IMG/VR virus record: IMGVR_UViG_3300042514_000624
Location: 1-36,266 of that record
DNA length: 36,266 bases
Reading direction: 5' to 3' (one strand)
Origin: a virus
Shown here in pieces: positions 21,800 through 29,108 of the stretch (positions within the stretch are counted from its first letter, which is position 1; each line of letters begins with the position of its first letter). Position numbers and translations under genes: made by a program. Under the pieces are notes generated by a model. It was not told where the DNA came from. It saw only the letters and a program-made list of their open reading frames with translations, and ran no database searches.

Positions 21800-23754
21800 T
21801 GTTGGGGTCTGACCGAATCGACGAATCCGGAGAGAATGGTGGATTGCAGAGACAAGCGACCAGCGTCTGCGGTTACCTTGAATTGCAAAGTATTCCAGCG
21901 ACCTTGGCTGATCAGGTTGTAAGCCTTCAGGAACTTCTGGCTTGAGGTGATCGCCAGCGCGGAATCAAGCGTAACGAATGTGTCCGACATATCCTTGGCC
22001 AACGACACTGCGGCAGTCGTGGTGGCGGTGGTGTACGGGTTATCGAAGGCGAACTGAACGCTGTACCCGATCTTGTCGGGAATGGGTTCGTTGAGGTTGT
22101 AAGCCTTGGTGATAACCGTGGATTCGTAATTCGCACCGCCATCGGTGTATGCGGAGCTTGAGACCGGATTCAGTCGGCTGTTCGGGAGGTAATCGTTGAA
22201 GGACCATACCTGGCCCGCTCCCGCTGACACCGAGATGATATCGCCGGCAAACATGAGGACGGGTCCAAATGTTGAGAACGAGGTTGGAATGAAGTCGTTT
22301 ACGATCCAGTTGTCCCAGTAACCAAGCCAAGAGCGGGCCAGTGAGTGGTAGACGATGACCGCGTTGTTCTCGTTGAGCGCACCTTCGAGGGCGATATCGA
22401 GGCTGTTCTCGGTCAGGAGCGCGTACTCGCTTTCGATTCCGAGAATCGCTGGTTCATCGGCAACGAACGGAACCGCCAACAAGTATCGGTTGTTCCAGAA
22501 TACACCGTCGCAGAGATCGAGCTTGGTCTTGTCGATGCGACTGATGAGGTCGTTGATCGGGCTGGAGAGCGCGAGACCTACGCTAGTCTGGGTACCGGCT
22601 TGGATCTGCTGGAGAGATCGGATTCCGTCGCGGGAGAAGAAGAATACGTCAGGACCAACCGCGGTGATGGACCGGTGCGATGAGCAGCCGATATTGCCGC
22701 TGATGAGTGATATGGTCCAATCGGCAGCATCCTGCGTAGGATCGGCATTTACGCTCCAAATAGAGCGTTCCTTGAAGACAATGAGTTGATAGCCGAACCA
22801 AGAGTAGAGTCCCTTGATGGGATCGCCATCGCCACCGATACGAAGAGAGCCGAGAGGATCCCAGGATTCGCCATCGAGGATATCCGAGAAGTAGAGGGTA
22901 TCGGGCTGGATGGATGTATCCGCGGAAACTGCGAACAACCGATTGGTGTGGGTGGTTAGATAGATCGGTTTGGCAGGAGGCGTGAGCGATACAAAGGCTT
23001 TGGCGTGAGATTGATTTGCTGGCGAAACACTAACGGTTGGAGCGGTGACATAACCGCTGCCGGGATTGGTGATCGTTATGAATACGAGATTACCATCGTT
23101 AGCAACAACCGCAGTGGCCGTAGCCGTGATGCCGCTGGGAGGCGCGGAGATGGTTATTGTGGGGACAGAGTTATGACCGGACCCCTGATTGATGATATCG
23201 ATGCGGCTGATCTTGCCGGATGTAGTGGAGCTATTGAGGTTTGCGCTTGAGACGTATTTCAGCGTTCCGAGACCGTCCGAATAAAACAATTTGTCATTTA
23301 ATTGCGCAAAATAGACGTAGGAAGCGGCAGCGTTGAGCGTTGAACCCGAAATCAGGTTGTAGGAAACGCCGGGTGACCCGTAGTAGAGGCTCTTGGTGGA
23401 GGTGCTAAGGTCATTAACAGCGATGACGAGGCGTTCGGATGCGGCTGTATCGAAGTAGAAACCGGACAATACCGTCGCGTTGATTGGAAGGTTACTGCCG
23501 AAGTTGGAAGTCGTTGACTCCCAGTTGGTGATGATGTCCTCCCAGTTGGCCGCGATGCTGTTGCCTGCCAGTGAAACGGCTCCTAGACGAGTGACGAGAT
23601 TGCCGAAGTCGTCATAATCCATGTTGATGGCCGATTCCATGCTGGTTGCAGGAATGCCATCGGGACGAGTGGCTGAAATTACGCCGGTCGAAAACCCAGT
23701 GCTTCCATCCAGAAGCATCTGGTCATCGAGAGCATCTGAGGATTGGAATGGCAT
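21796..23754 (-). CDS. Tail tubular protein B-like / tail nozzle protein (652 aa)
   Basis: Probable large tail protein. Opening DGSTGFSTGVISATRPDGIP, then MESAINMDYDDFGNLVTRLG, and a long beta-rich body with repeated W/Y/G strands (e.g. NRLFAVSADTSIQPDTLYFS, FKERSIWSVNADPTQDAADW) as in beta-propeller tail tubular proteins of short-tailed phages. A Gly-rich internal repeat SGSG/NQGSGHNSVPTITISAPP lies ~180-250. It follows the 253-aa adaptor-like protein, the usual tube A/B order. Confidence 0.7.
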   Translation of the reverse strand: MPFQSSDALDDQMLLDGSTGFSTGVISATRPDGIPATSMESAINMDYDDFGNLVTRLGAVSLAGNSIAANWEDIITNWESTTSNFGSNLPINATVLSGFYFDTAASERLVIAVNDLSTSTKSLYYGSPGVSYNLISGSTLNAAASYVYFAQLNDKLFYSDGLGTLKYVSSANLNSSTTSGKISRIDIINQGSGHNSVPTITISAPPSGITATATAVVANDGNLVFITITNPGSGYVTAPTVSVSPANQSHAKAFVSLTPPAKPIYLTTHTNRLFAVSADTSIQPDTLYFSDILDGESWDPLGSLRIGGDGDPIKGLYSWFGYQLIVFKERSIWSVNADPTQDAADWTISLISGNIGCSSHRSITAVGPDVFFFSRDGIRSLQQIQAGTQTSVGLALSSPINDLISRIDKTKLDLCDGVFWNNRYLLAVPFVADEPAILGIESEYALLTENSLDIALEGALNENNAVIVYHSLARSWLGYWDNWIVNDFIPTSFSTFGPVLMFAGDIISVSAGAGQVWSFNDYLPNSRLNPVSSSAYTDGGANYESTVITKAYNLNEPIPDKIGYSVQFAFDNPYTTATTTAAVSLAKDMSDTFVTLDSALAITSSQKFLKAYNLISQGRWNTLQFKVTADAGRLSLQSTILSGFVDSVRPQQ

Positions 23755-23760
23755 GGCGGA

Positions 23761-24522
23761 TTACAGGATGTCTTGGAACGTGTAATCGTACAAGCTATCT
23801 GGGATGATGCGGCTGATTTGCTGTTGTTGGCCGCGTTCCATGTCTTTCATGATGGAGACCTGAGCGGCTCCCTCTTGGAACTTGGCTTGGGCTTTACCGT
23901 ACTGCCGAGAGTATTCGAGGAGATCGCCTTCGGTGTAGGCCATTAGAGCGTTCTCTACGCCTCGCAACTCAAAGTTGGTATCGTTGGAGATGGTGACCGC
24001 CTCACCGAACTGCCGCATCTGCGACTGTTTCTTGGCAAGTATGAACAGGGTGCCATCGGCATTGGGCGTGGGAACGAGCTTGATGCGCGGAACACCGGCC
24101 TGTCCGTAGGCTGTTCCAATGAGCCGAGTCCAGTTAACGAAGTTGCCGGGGGTGGATTTACGGCTATCGACGTTGTTCCAGGTGTTGGGATCGAGCTGGA
24201 AGAATGAGACCCATTCCGCGGCGGGAACTTCGATGCCATCGGTATCTCCGGTGACCGTGAAGCGGATGGCTACGGGGAAGTCGATGAAGGTATTGTAACC
24301 GGTCCCTGAAGCGTAAGCGGAGGCGACGTAATCCGAGAGAGTGATCATCTCATCGCCGGCGGTGACTGGATGAGAGATAATGCCGAGGGTATCGTTCCAC
24401 AGGCAGGAATCCCAGATCATCGAGTAGCGGCGGATACAGAACTTCTTGGCCAACGCGATGGTGGCCGAGTCTGTGAACGACAGCTTGTCGCAAGCCGCTT
24501 GAGCCGCTTCGGAGGGTTTCAT
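23761..24522 (-). CDS. Tail tubular protein A-like / head-tail adaptor (253 aa)
   Basis: N-terminus MKPSEAAQAACDKLSFTDSA and C-terminal helices (GVENALMAYTEGDLLEYSRQ, YGKAQAKFQEGAAQ) flank a beta-rich core (LGIISHPVTAGDEMITLSDY). Its size and its place directly before the 652-aa protein suit a gp11-like tail tube A or head-tail adaptor. ATGA overlap with the fibre gene upstream. Family assignment is by organisation, not by a decisive motif. Confidence 0.6.
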   Translation of the reverse strand: MKPSEAAQAACDKLSFTDSATIALAKKFCIRRYSMIWDSCLWNDTLGIISHPVTAGDEMITLSDYVASAYASGTGYNTFIDFPVAIRFTVTGDTDGIEVPAAEWVSFFQLDPNTWNNVDSRKSTPGNFVNWTRLIGTAYGQAGVPRIKLVPTPNADGTLFILAKKQSQMRQFGEAVTISNDTNFELRGVENALMAYTEGDLLEYSRQYGKAQAKFQEGAAQVSIMKDMERGQQQQISRIIPDSLYDYTFQDIL

Positions 24523-25799
24523 GCGAAGTATTCTTGCAAGATCATTGAGGAGCTTACTCGGGCAATGGACGGAGAGTTTATTCCGTTAAGAACATCTTGA
24601 TACGTCTTGTTAACCCACATTTGCGGAAACACCGACGGTCCAGTAGCGTACAAGTGAATCTTGTAAGTAACAGCAGATGCAGATGCCGGTGAATCAAGAA
24701 TCTGGATAAACTGGCTATTGAAAAAGCTGTTGAAAACAGGTCCAACACCAGGGAACGGCGCAATACCGAACAAGTCTGTACCAATGTTGTTAGATCCAAT
24801 TGGAGTTCCGTTACGAGTTACTCTGAATGCTCCGTAATTCAAGTTTCCATCAGCACCGTAGTTGATAGCTATTGTAACCAACACTGTTGAAGCTATAGAC
24901 CTAGGAGTAATCGATGTGGTGAGCACCGTTATCTCAGTGCCAGATCCAGCACTTGTGGCAACGAACGGACTCGCGCCAGCGGTGGAGTCTTGATAGAGAG
25001 TTTGTTTTACTTGAGGAGCAGTTGTCGCACTTATCCCCAACGAACTGGCGGGAACAACTTTAACCTTGCTAGAATCGTTTGCGTCAGTGATCAGCACCTT
25101 GTCGGCGGCAAGATCTATTGTAGCACTAAGTATATTTGGAACCGTGATCTGATCTGAAAGAATAACTACAAGATCTGCCGGTGCGCTTCCAAGCGTAGTG
25201 TCTCCGTTAACGGTTAGGTTTGCCGCCAGCGTTGCATTGCCGGTTACGCCAAGGGTTGTGCCAACAGTAGCCGCTCCCGTAACAACAGCACTGGCCAACG
25301 TAGAGACTCCCGTGACTCCGAGAGTAGTCCCAACGGTAGCGGCTCCGGTCACGCCAACGCTGGCTAGTGTGCTTGCTCCCGCGACTCCGAGGGTACCGGT
25401 AACAGCGGTGGCACCGGTCAGGGTGGAGGTTCCGGTGACCGCGAGGTTTCCTGGTACCGTGAGATTGCCGGTGAGCGTGGTTGCTCCGGTGACATTGAGC
25501 GCACCGCCTATGGTCGCTGCACCGCTCGTAGCGAGGCTTGATAGGTTGGTAGCCCCGGTGACGGCCAAAGTACCCGCAACAGCCGTGTTGCCGCTTGCAG
25601 AGGCCACTGTGAGCTTGTTAGTGGCTACGCTGAAATCTCCGGTGGTATTGACTGCGGCGTTGGAGACTTGGAGTGCGGAGTCATTGCCGCTGCCGTCGCT
25701 GATGGCTTTGAGCGATGCGCCTACGGTGGAGTTGTCGGAGTTCTTGAGTAGGCCAGTGTAGGTCGATGCAACGCTACTGCCTGTGAGTGGTGTTCCCAT
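24519..25799 (-). CDS. Repeat-rich tail/appendage fibre protein (426 aa)
   Basis: Residues ~60-215 are tandem beta repeats of the type GALAVTGATxLSG, including TGAATVGTTLGVTGVSTL, which also occurs exactly in the fibre at 26964-27956. The last ~170 residues form a distinct globular domain (ADLVVILSDQITVPN, VTRNGTPIGSNN, FFNSQFIQILDSP) ending in a receptor-binding-like sandwich. Likely host-binding fibre or spike. Only 1 base separates it from the preceding lipoprotein gene. Confidence 0.75.
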   Translation of the reverse strand: MGTPLTGSSVASTYTGLLKNSDNSTVGASLKAISDGSGNDSALQVSNAAVNTTGDFSVATNKLTVASASGNTAVAGTLAVTGATNLSSLATSGAATIGGALNVTGATTLTGNLTVPGNLAVTGTSTLTGATAVTGTLGVAGASTLASVGVTGAATVGTTLGVTGVSTLASAVVTGAATVGTTLGVTGNATLAANLTVNGDTTLGSAPADLVVILSDQITVPNILSATIDLAADKVLITDANDSSKVKVVPASSLGISATTAPQVKQTLYQDSTAGASPFVATSAGSGTEITVLTTSITPRSIASTVLVTIAINYGADGNLNYGAFRVTRNGTPIGSNNIGTDLFGIAPFPGVGPVFNSFFNSQFIQILDSPASASAVTYKIHLYATGPSVFPQMWVNKTYQDVLNGINSPSIARVSSSMILQEYFA

Positions 25800-25800
25800 A

Positions 25801-26031
25801 TCAGTTCTTCGGTAAAACGTACCAACCTGCCGGCAAGACCACCTTGGATGGTCCCACCAGCTTCTTATCAGAATCGAATCCGTAGACGCTGGCCGTTGTA
25901 GGCTTGGCCAACATCACCGGATCACCGCTTGGCACTAGGACCACCTTCGTCTGCTGGCAACCCAGGCAGATCGGCAACACGAGCAGCCAGATCATCCTTG
26001 AGGGGTTGAGGTGCTTGGCCGTGTTGAACAT
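25801..26031 (-). CDS. Small lipoprotein-like protein (76 aa)
   Basis: Hydrophobic signal MIWLLVLPICLGCQQTK (from residue 13) with a possible lipobox LGC, then VVLVPSGDPVMLAKPTTASV and a beta-rich tail. The lipobox is imperfect (Cys at -3). Start is either 26031 or the internal ATG at 25995. It overlaps the 57-aa frame upstream out of phase, in the way that outer spanin genes overlap inner ones, and lies with small membrane proteins, so an outer-spanin or lysis role is a reasonable guess. Confidence 0.6.
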   Translation of the reverse strand: MFNTAKHLNPSRMIWLLVLPICLGCQQTKVVLVPSGDPVMLAKPTTASVYGFDSDKKLVGPSKVVLPAGWYVLPKN

Positions 26032-26095
26032 CGGTAGGTGGTGTTTCGCGGAGGAAATCCAGCAGAGCCTTAAGGATCTGATAGATCCAGTTCAC
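25922..26095 (-). CDS. Small protein overlapping the lipoprotein gene (57 aa)
   Basis: GTG at 26095 in a GTGA overlap with the membrane protein upstream. Reads (M)NWIYQILKALLDFLRETPP and then a Pro/Asp/Arg tail. The N-terminus is an amphipathic helix rather than a full transmembrane segment. It overlaps the next gene by 74-110 bases in another frame, a layout like Rz/Rz1, but no coiled-coil periplasmic domain is seen. Function uncertain. Confidence 0.5.
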   Translation of the reverse strand: MNWIYQILKALLDFLRETPPTDVQHGQAPQPLKDDLAARVADLPGLPADEGGPSAKR

Positions 26096-26283
26096 GCCTT
26101 AGGAGCTTCGGCTTCCTTGGCATCCTTGGCCATTATAAGACCGATTCCGGCAGTCACCGCGGCAATGGTCGAGGCAATGTCGATGTTGGTGCTGGGATCA
26201 CCGTCGAAGGCAGCCCGTAGGGCACCACCAACAGCGACAAGTATAGCACCAACACCGGCGAGAGTTGTTTTTGTGTTTTTCAT
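26092..26283 (-). CDS. Small membrane protein, holin candidate (63 aa)
   Basis: Starts MKNTKTTLAGVGAILVAVGG, with a second hydrophobic stretch IASTIAAVTAGIGLIMAKDA: two transmembrane helices separated by a short acidic loop (FDGDPSTN), with a charged end KEAEAPKA, the plan of class II holins. ATGA overlap with the 56-aa membrane protein. Holin function is inferred from size and topology. Confidence 0.6.
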   Translation of the reverse strand: MKNTKTTLAGVGAILVAVGGALRAAFDGDPSTNIDIASTIAAVTAGIGLIMAKDAKEAEAPKA

Positions 26284-26450
26284 TTGGATTTGAACAGCCT
26301 ATAGGCTCCGTAGATGGCGCAGGCTAAGCCAATGAGCGCGGTGATAAGCTGAACCCAGTCGGTAAGCCACGGAATAAACGAAACAGCGGTGGCACCTGCC
26401 GCTGCTGCTAGGCTTAGTCCAGGGCTGGTGCTGCTGTTCGTTGGTTCCAT
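26280..26450 (-). CDS. Small membrane protein, second holin-type candidate (56 aa)
   Basis: Reads MEPTNSSTSPGLSLAAAAGA, then FIPWLTDWVQLITALIGLAC and AIYGAYRLFKSK: a Ser/Ala N-terminus and one or two hydrophobic helices ending in basic residues. The start overlaps the upstream TAA (TAATG) and the stop overlaps the holin-like gene (ATGA). Two adjacent small membrane proteins suggest a holin/antiholin pair or related lysis set. Confidence 0.6.
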   Translation of the reverse strand: MEPTNSSTSPGLSLAAAAGATAVSFIPWLTDWVQLITALIGLACAIYGAYRLFKSK

Positions 26451-26710
26451 TACTCAGTAGGCTGGACGGCTTCAACCACCGGATTGGCCAGCTTGTAAGC
26501 CGCGACAACCGCAGGAGTCCACAGCGCATTGGCAATATTCACCACCTCGGTTGGCTGACCAGTAAGGTCGTCACCGGGAACGAGCGTGTACTGCGAGGTA
26601 ATCTCAGACCCCACAACCGCGCCATCGCTGTCGTAATCGATTCCGGTCGTCACGAACAGCGAGTTGTTCTGGTTTACCTGCACTGCGACAATATCAACTG
26701 GTACGATCAT
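26450..26710 (-). CDS. Small protein, paralogue of upstream gene (86 aa)
   Basis: Reads MIVPVDIVAVQVNQNNSLFV and ends with VPGDDLTGQPTEVVNIANAL and WTPAVVAAYKLANP. The second half closely matches the next gene upstream (26707-26952): DLTGQP-EVV-IANA-WTPA-AAY. Probably a duplicated small structural or accessory protein; the N-terminal halves differ more. ATGA overlap with its paralogue. Confidence 0.7.
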   Translation of the reverse strand: MIVPVDIVAVQVNQNNSLFVTTGIDYDSDGAVVGSEITSQYTLVPGDDLTGQPTEVVNIANALWTPAVVAAYKLANPVVEAVQPTE

Positions 26711-26952
26711 TGGATGGTGGGTTTGAGGTTGGCGTTGTAAGCGGCAATCGCGGCAGGAGTCCAGACAGCGTTAGCAATCGCGACAACCTGCTCTGGCTGA
26801 CCCGTAAGGTCGGAGCCGGGAGCGAGACAGTAGCGGCGGAAGGTGGAGGCTTTGACAACCTCGCCATCGACGATCTGGTCCGACAGGCGGACCTGAAGGA
26901 CAGTTGAAGGAAGAACCTCGCAAAGCGAGAAAATGGTGCGTTCTGTTAGCAT
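26707..26952 (-). CDS. Small protein, paralogue of downstream gene (81 aa)
   Basis: Reads MLTERTIFSLCEVLPSTVLQ and later APGSDLTGQPEQVVAIANAV then WTPAAIAAYNANLKP. Same end domain as 26450-26710, so the pair arose by tandem duplication. It follows a fibre gene and precedes the lysis-type genes; the ending WTPA-AAY is a phrase I have seen in small phage proteins of unknown role. Confidence 0.7.
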   Translation of the reverse strand: MLTERTIFSLCEVLPSTVLQVRLSDQIVDGEVVKASTFRRYCLAPGSDLTGQPEQVVAIANAVWTPAAIAAYNANLKPTIQ

Positions 26953-26963
26953 AGTAGTAATGG

Positions 26964-27956
26964 TTAAGATGCGCGATAGGTTACTTGAGAGGTAAACTCG
27001 TCACTAGTCCCCCATGTTGCTGGCGCGGTTGCGTTAAGTGTCGAAGAAAGAACGGTTGAACCACTGACGGTAAGTGCGCGAAAATCAAAAACAGTAGCAG
27101 AATTACGTGTAACAACACCAAGATACTGTCCAACACCAGACCTCAAAAGGTTTACATATCCAACAGCTATTGTATCAATGGAGAACGGAAGTCCTGAAAT
27201 CGTCAAAACGCTGCTGGTTACAGACGTTGTTGATCCAAACGTAAGTTTGAACATAACTGAAACAATGTTTCCGATTTTTGTGTAAAAACCAGTAACCGAT
27301 CCGTTTCCAAGAGTGACATTCTGAAACGATGGTGTCCACGTCCCCTCCTCGTAATCGTTCAGTAGCTCGGAGGTCATCGTTCCGCTGCTGTTCGCAGTCG
27401 CGGAGAAGTCGATGCCTCTGCCGGACGTAGCCATCACTACGTTGCCGGTGGTTACAGACAGGTCGCCAGTGCTTAGGAGATAAAGGTTCTCGGCTCCATC
27501 TGCCGCGAACGAAAGCCGTTCGTTTAGATGGTCGTACCTTACCTTCCCTGAATTCCCAGCATTCAAATTGTCTCGGAAAACAATCTGTCCAGATTTGTCC
27601 GTATCTGACCGAATGAAAATGTTTGTATCGGAAGCAGCGGCGTAGACATCGAACTTTCCGATTGGAGTAGCTCCCACGCCAACAGCACCAGTCAGCGTCG
27701 AAACACCAGTCACACCCAGCGTCGTCCCCACCGTAGCCGCGCCGGTGATGGTGGCGGAGCCAGCGGTGACGAGTCCGGTGACAGTCAATGCTCCACTCGC
27801 GGTTGGCGAGGATGAGAGGATGTTGTTGACGCTGATCTTCTTAGTCGTACCAGATGCCGCCATCGTGGTATCGCTGACATCAACGATAGGGATAACGTCA
27901 TTAGCCGGATCAGCGGCGGTCAACGCCGTCAGTGCTGTAATCTTTGTGTCTGCCAT
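26964..27956 (-). CDS. Fibre/appendage protein (330 aa)
   Basis: Starts MADTKITALTALTAADPAND, a common phage adhesin opening, then VISVDVSDTT-like and KISVNNIL. Residues ~55-100 hold beta repeats including TGAATVGTTLGVTGVSTL, identical to part of the 24519-25799 protein. The C-terminal half has LNDYEEGTWTPSF and a beta domain, seen in tailspike and head-fibre proteins before the receptor-binding tip. Probably a host-binding appendage. Confidence 0.75.
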   Translation of the reverse strand: MADTKITALTALTAADPANDVIPIVDVSDTTMAASGTTKKISVNNILSSSPTASGALTVTGLVTAGSATITGAATVGTTLGVTGVSTLTGAVGVGATPIGKFDVYAAASDTNIFIRSDTDKSGQIVFRDNLNAGNSGKVRYDHLNERLSFAADGAENLYLLSTGDLSVTTGNVVMATSGRGIDFSATANSSGTMTSELLNDYEEGTWTPSFQNVTLGNGSVTGFYTKIGNIVSVMFKLTFGSTTSVTSSVLTISGLPFSIDTIAVGYVNLLRSGVGQYLGVVTRNSATVFDFRALTVSGSTVLSSTLNATAPATWGTSDEFTSQVTYRAS

Positions 27957-27959
27957 AGG

Positions 27960-28199
27960 TCAGTAAACGGTTAGAATGAATTTGTCGGATGCTTCGGTTA
28001 AAATGAGATCGGTGCCCTGCTCAGTTGCCATTCGATCGTAGGTGCCAAAAGACAACACGATCTTCCCAGTTCCATCCTCTTGCAGTACGAAGAAATCGTC
28101 TTCCTGCAATAGATCCCGGCGCACGATCGGCAGATCGGCGGGCGTGACGTTTCCGCCAGACCCACTTGAAGCCAATCGTGTTCCAAGAGCGAGTGTCAC
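27960..28199 (-). CDS. Small beta-rich protein (79 aa)
   Basis: GTG 28199 opens 2 bases after the previous stop: (M)TLALGTRLASSGSGGNVTPA, then RRDLLQEDDFFVLQEDGTGK and LSFGTYDRMA. The longer frame to 28310 runs inside the neighbouring gene and is rejected. No Shine-Dalgarno site seen. Probably a small head or tail accessory protein. Confidence 0.6.
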   Translation of the reverse strand: MTLALGTRLASSGSGGNVTPADLPIVRRDLLQEDDFFVLQEDGTGKIVLSFGTYDRMATEQGTDLILTEASDKFILTVY

Positions 28200-28201
28200 G
28201 G

Positions 28202-28468
28202 TTAGGAGCTGATGATTCCGTTGAACGCGACCACCTGACCACTGGAAATCTGGAAGCTCGTAATCGGCCCAGGAAGCGTGATGCCAGCGGGGATAGCCAC
28301 TGTGGACCAAGAGCCGCTGATGCCATTACCGGTGATCGAAGTGAAAGTGGTGACGGCAATCGTGGTGATCGCAACGAATGGGCCAGTGGTCAACGCGGTA
28401 GAGGTCACGAGCTGGAAGCCCGCATTGCCCATCGAATACTCGGTTGCCAGATTAGATTCTATGCTCAT
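28202..28468 (-). CDS. Small beta-rich protein, decoration-like (88 aa)
   Basis: MSIESNLATEYSMGNAGFQL, then alternating Thr/Val strands and GNGISGSWSTVAIPAGITLP and QISSGQVVAFNG. All-beta with short loops, as in phage head-decoration or baseplate-type small proteins. ATG 28468 forms an ATGA overlap; an earlier ATG (28477) is in frame. Function by position only. Confidence 0.6.
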   Translation of the reverse strand: MSIESNLATEYSMGNAGFQLVTSTALTTGPFVAITTIAVTTFTSITGNGISGSWSTVAIPAGITLPGPITSFQISSGQVVAFNGIISS

Positions 28469-28719
28469 ATGTCCCAAATTTTACGGATCTGATTCTTGCT
28501 GAAAGTGCTTTCAAAGCGGGTACCCTGCCGGTCTTCCATCCGGCTAAAGCCCTGCTTCACCTTGTCCTTGAGTTCGGCTTCGCGGGCAAAACCGGTAACC
28601 CCGAAGCGGGCTACCGGCTGCCTCGTCCAGCGTTCACCCTTGATCACAAGAGAATCGGTTCCCATCGGAGCGATTTGCTCCAAGGACTTGCCTTTGTTCT
28701 CGAAGGTGTAGATCGGCAT
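28465..28719 (-). CDS. Small basic protein (84 aa)
   Basis: Starts MPIYTFENKGKSLEQIAPMG and later KQGFSRMEDRQGTRFESTF, SKNQIRKIWDI. The MPIYxF opening echoes FmdB-type zinc-ribbon proteins, but the cysteines that would bind zinc are absent. Charged and helical towards the end. ATG 28719 is chosen; an upstream in-frame start lies inside the neighbour. It may be a head-associated accessory protein. Confidence 0.6.
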   Translation of the reverse strand: MPIYTFENKGKSLEQIAPMGTDSLVIKGERWTRQPVARFGVTGFAREAELKDKVKQGFSRMEDRQGTRFESTFSKNQIRKIWDI

Positions 28720-28720
28720 G

Positions 28721-29107
28721 TTAAGACTCCATCTCGCTGTCGTACTCGGAAACCATGTTTCGCATACCTTCTTCGTCCATTGGTTCCATTGATTCCTTGC
28801 CGGCCTTCTCATACTCGGCGGGCATACCGTTCACGCTTTGGATCTCAACGTAAGCCTCACCATTTTCAAGCTTCTTGAGAATACCCCGAACTTCCTGTAG
28901 GACAACTTCATCACCAACCTCGGGGGAAGCCTGTTGGCCATCTTCCGTGTCAGTGGAAAGAGCCTCGACTGGAATCGCAATCATTGGCGCATTGTTGTCA
29001 GCCTCATCACATCCGCAAGCGGAATGAGAAGGGGCACCACCGATTTCTCGACGATGCCCCTTTGGGCCGACGGCAATCACCATGATGGTGGCCGTCTTAG
29101 GTCGCAT
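28721..29107 (-). CDS. Acidic small protein (128 aa)
   Basis: Reads MRPKTATIMVIAVGPKGHRR, then SACGCDEADNN and a long acidic stretch (EVGDEVVLQEVRGILKKLEN ... YDSEMES). A likely start lies at either MRPKT or the internal MVIAVGPKG. Follows the major capsid gene immediately; probably a head or head-completion accessory protein. No family recognised. Confidence 0.6.
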   Translation of the reverse strand: MRPKTATIMVIAVGPKGHRREIGGAPSHSACGCDEADNNAPMIAIPVEALSTDTEDGQQASPEVGDEVVLQEVRGILKKLENGEAYVEIQSVNGMPAEYEKAGKESMEPMDEEGMRNMVSEYDSEMES

Positions 29108-29108
29108 A

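Noticed and set aside
25198-25761. 187-aa plus-strand Val/Ala/Pro-rich frame
   Set aside because: Mirror of the repeat-rich fibre gene on the other strand; the apparent repeats come from that gene.
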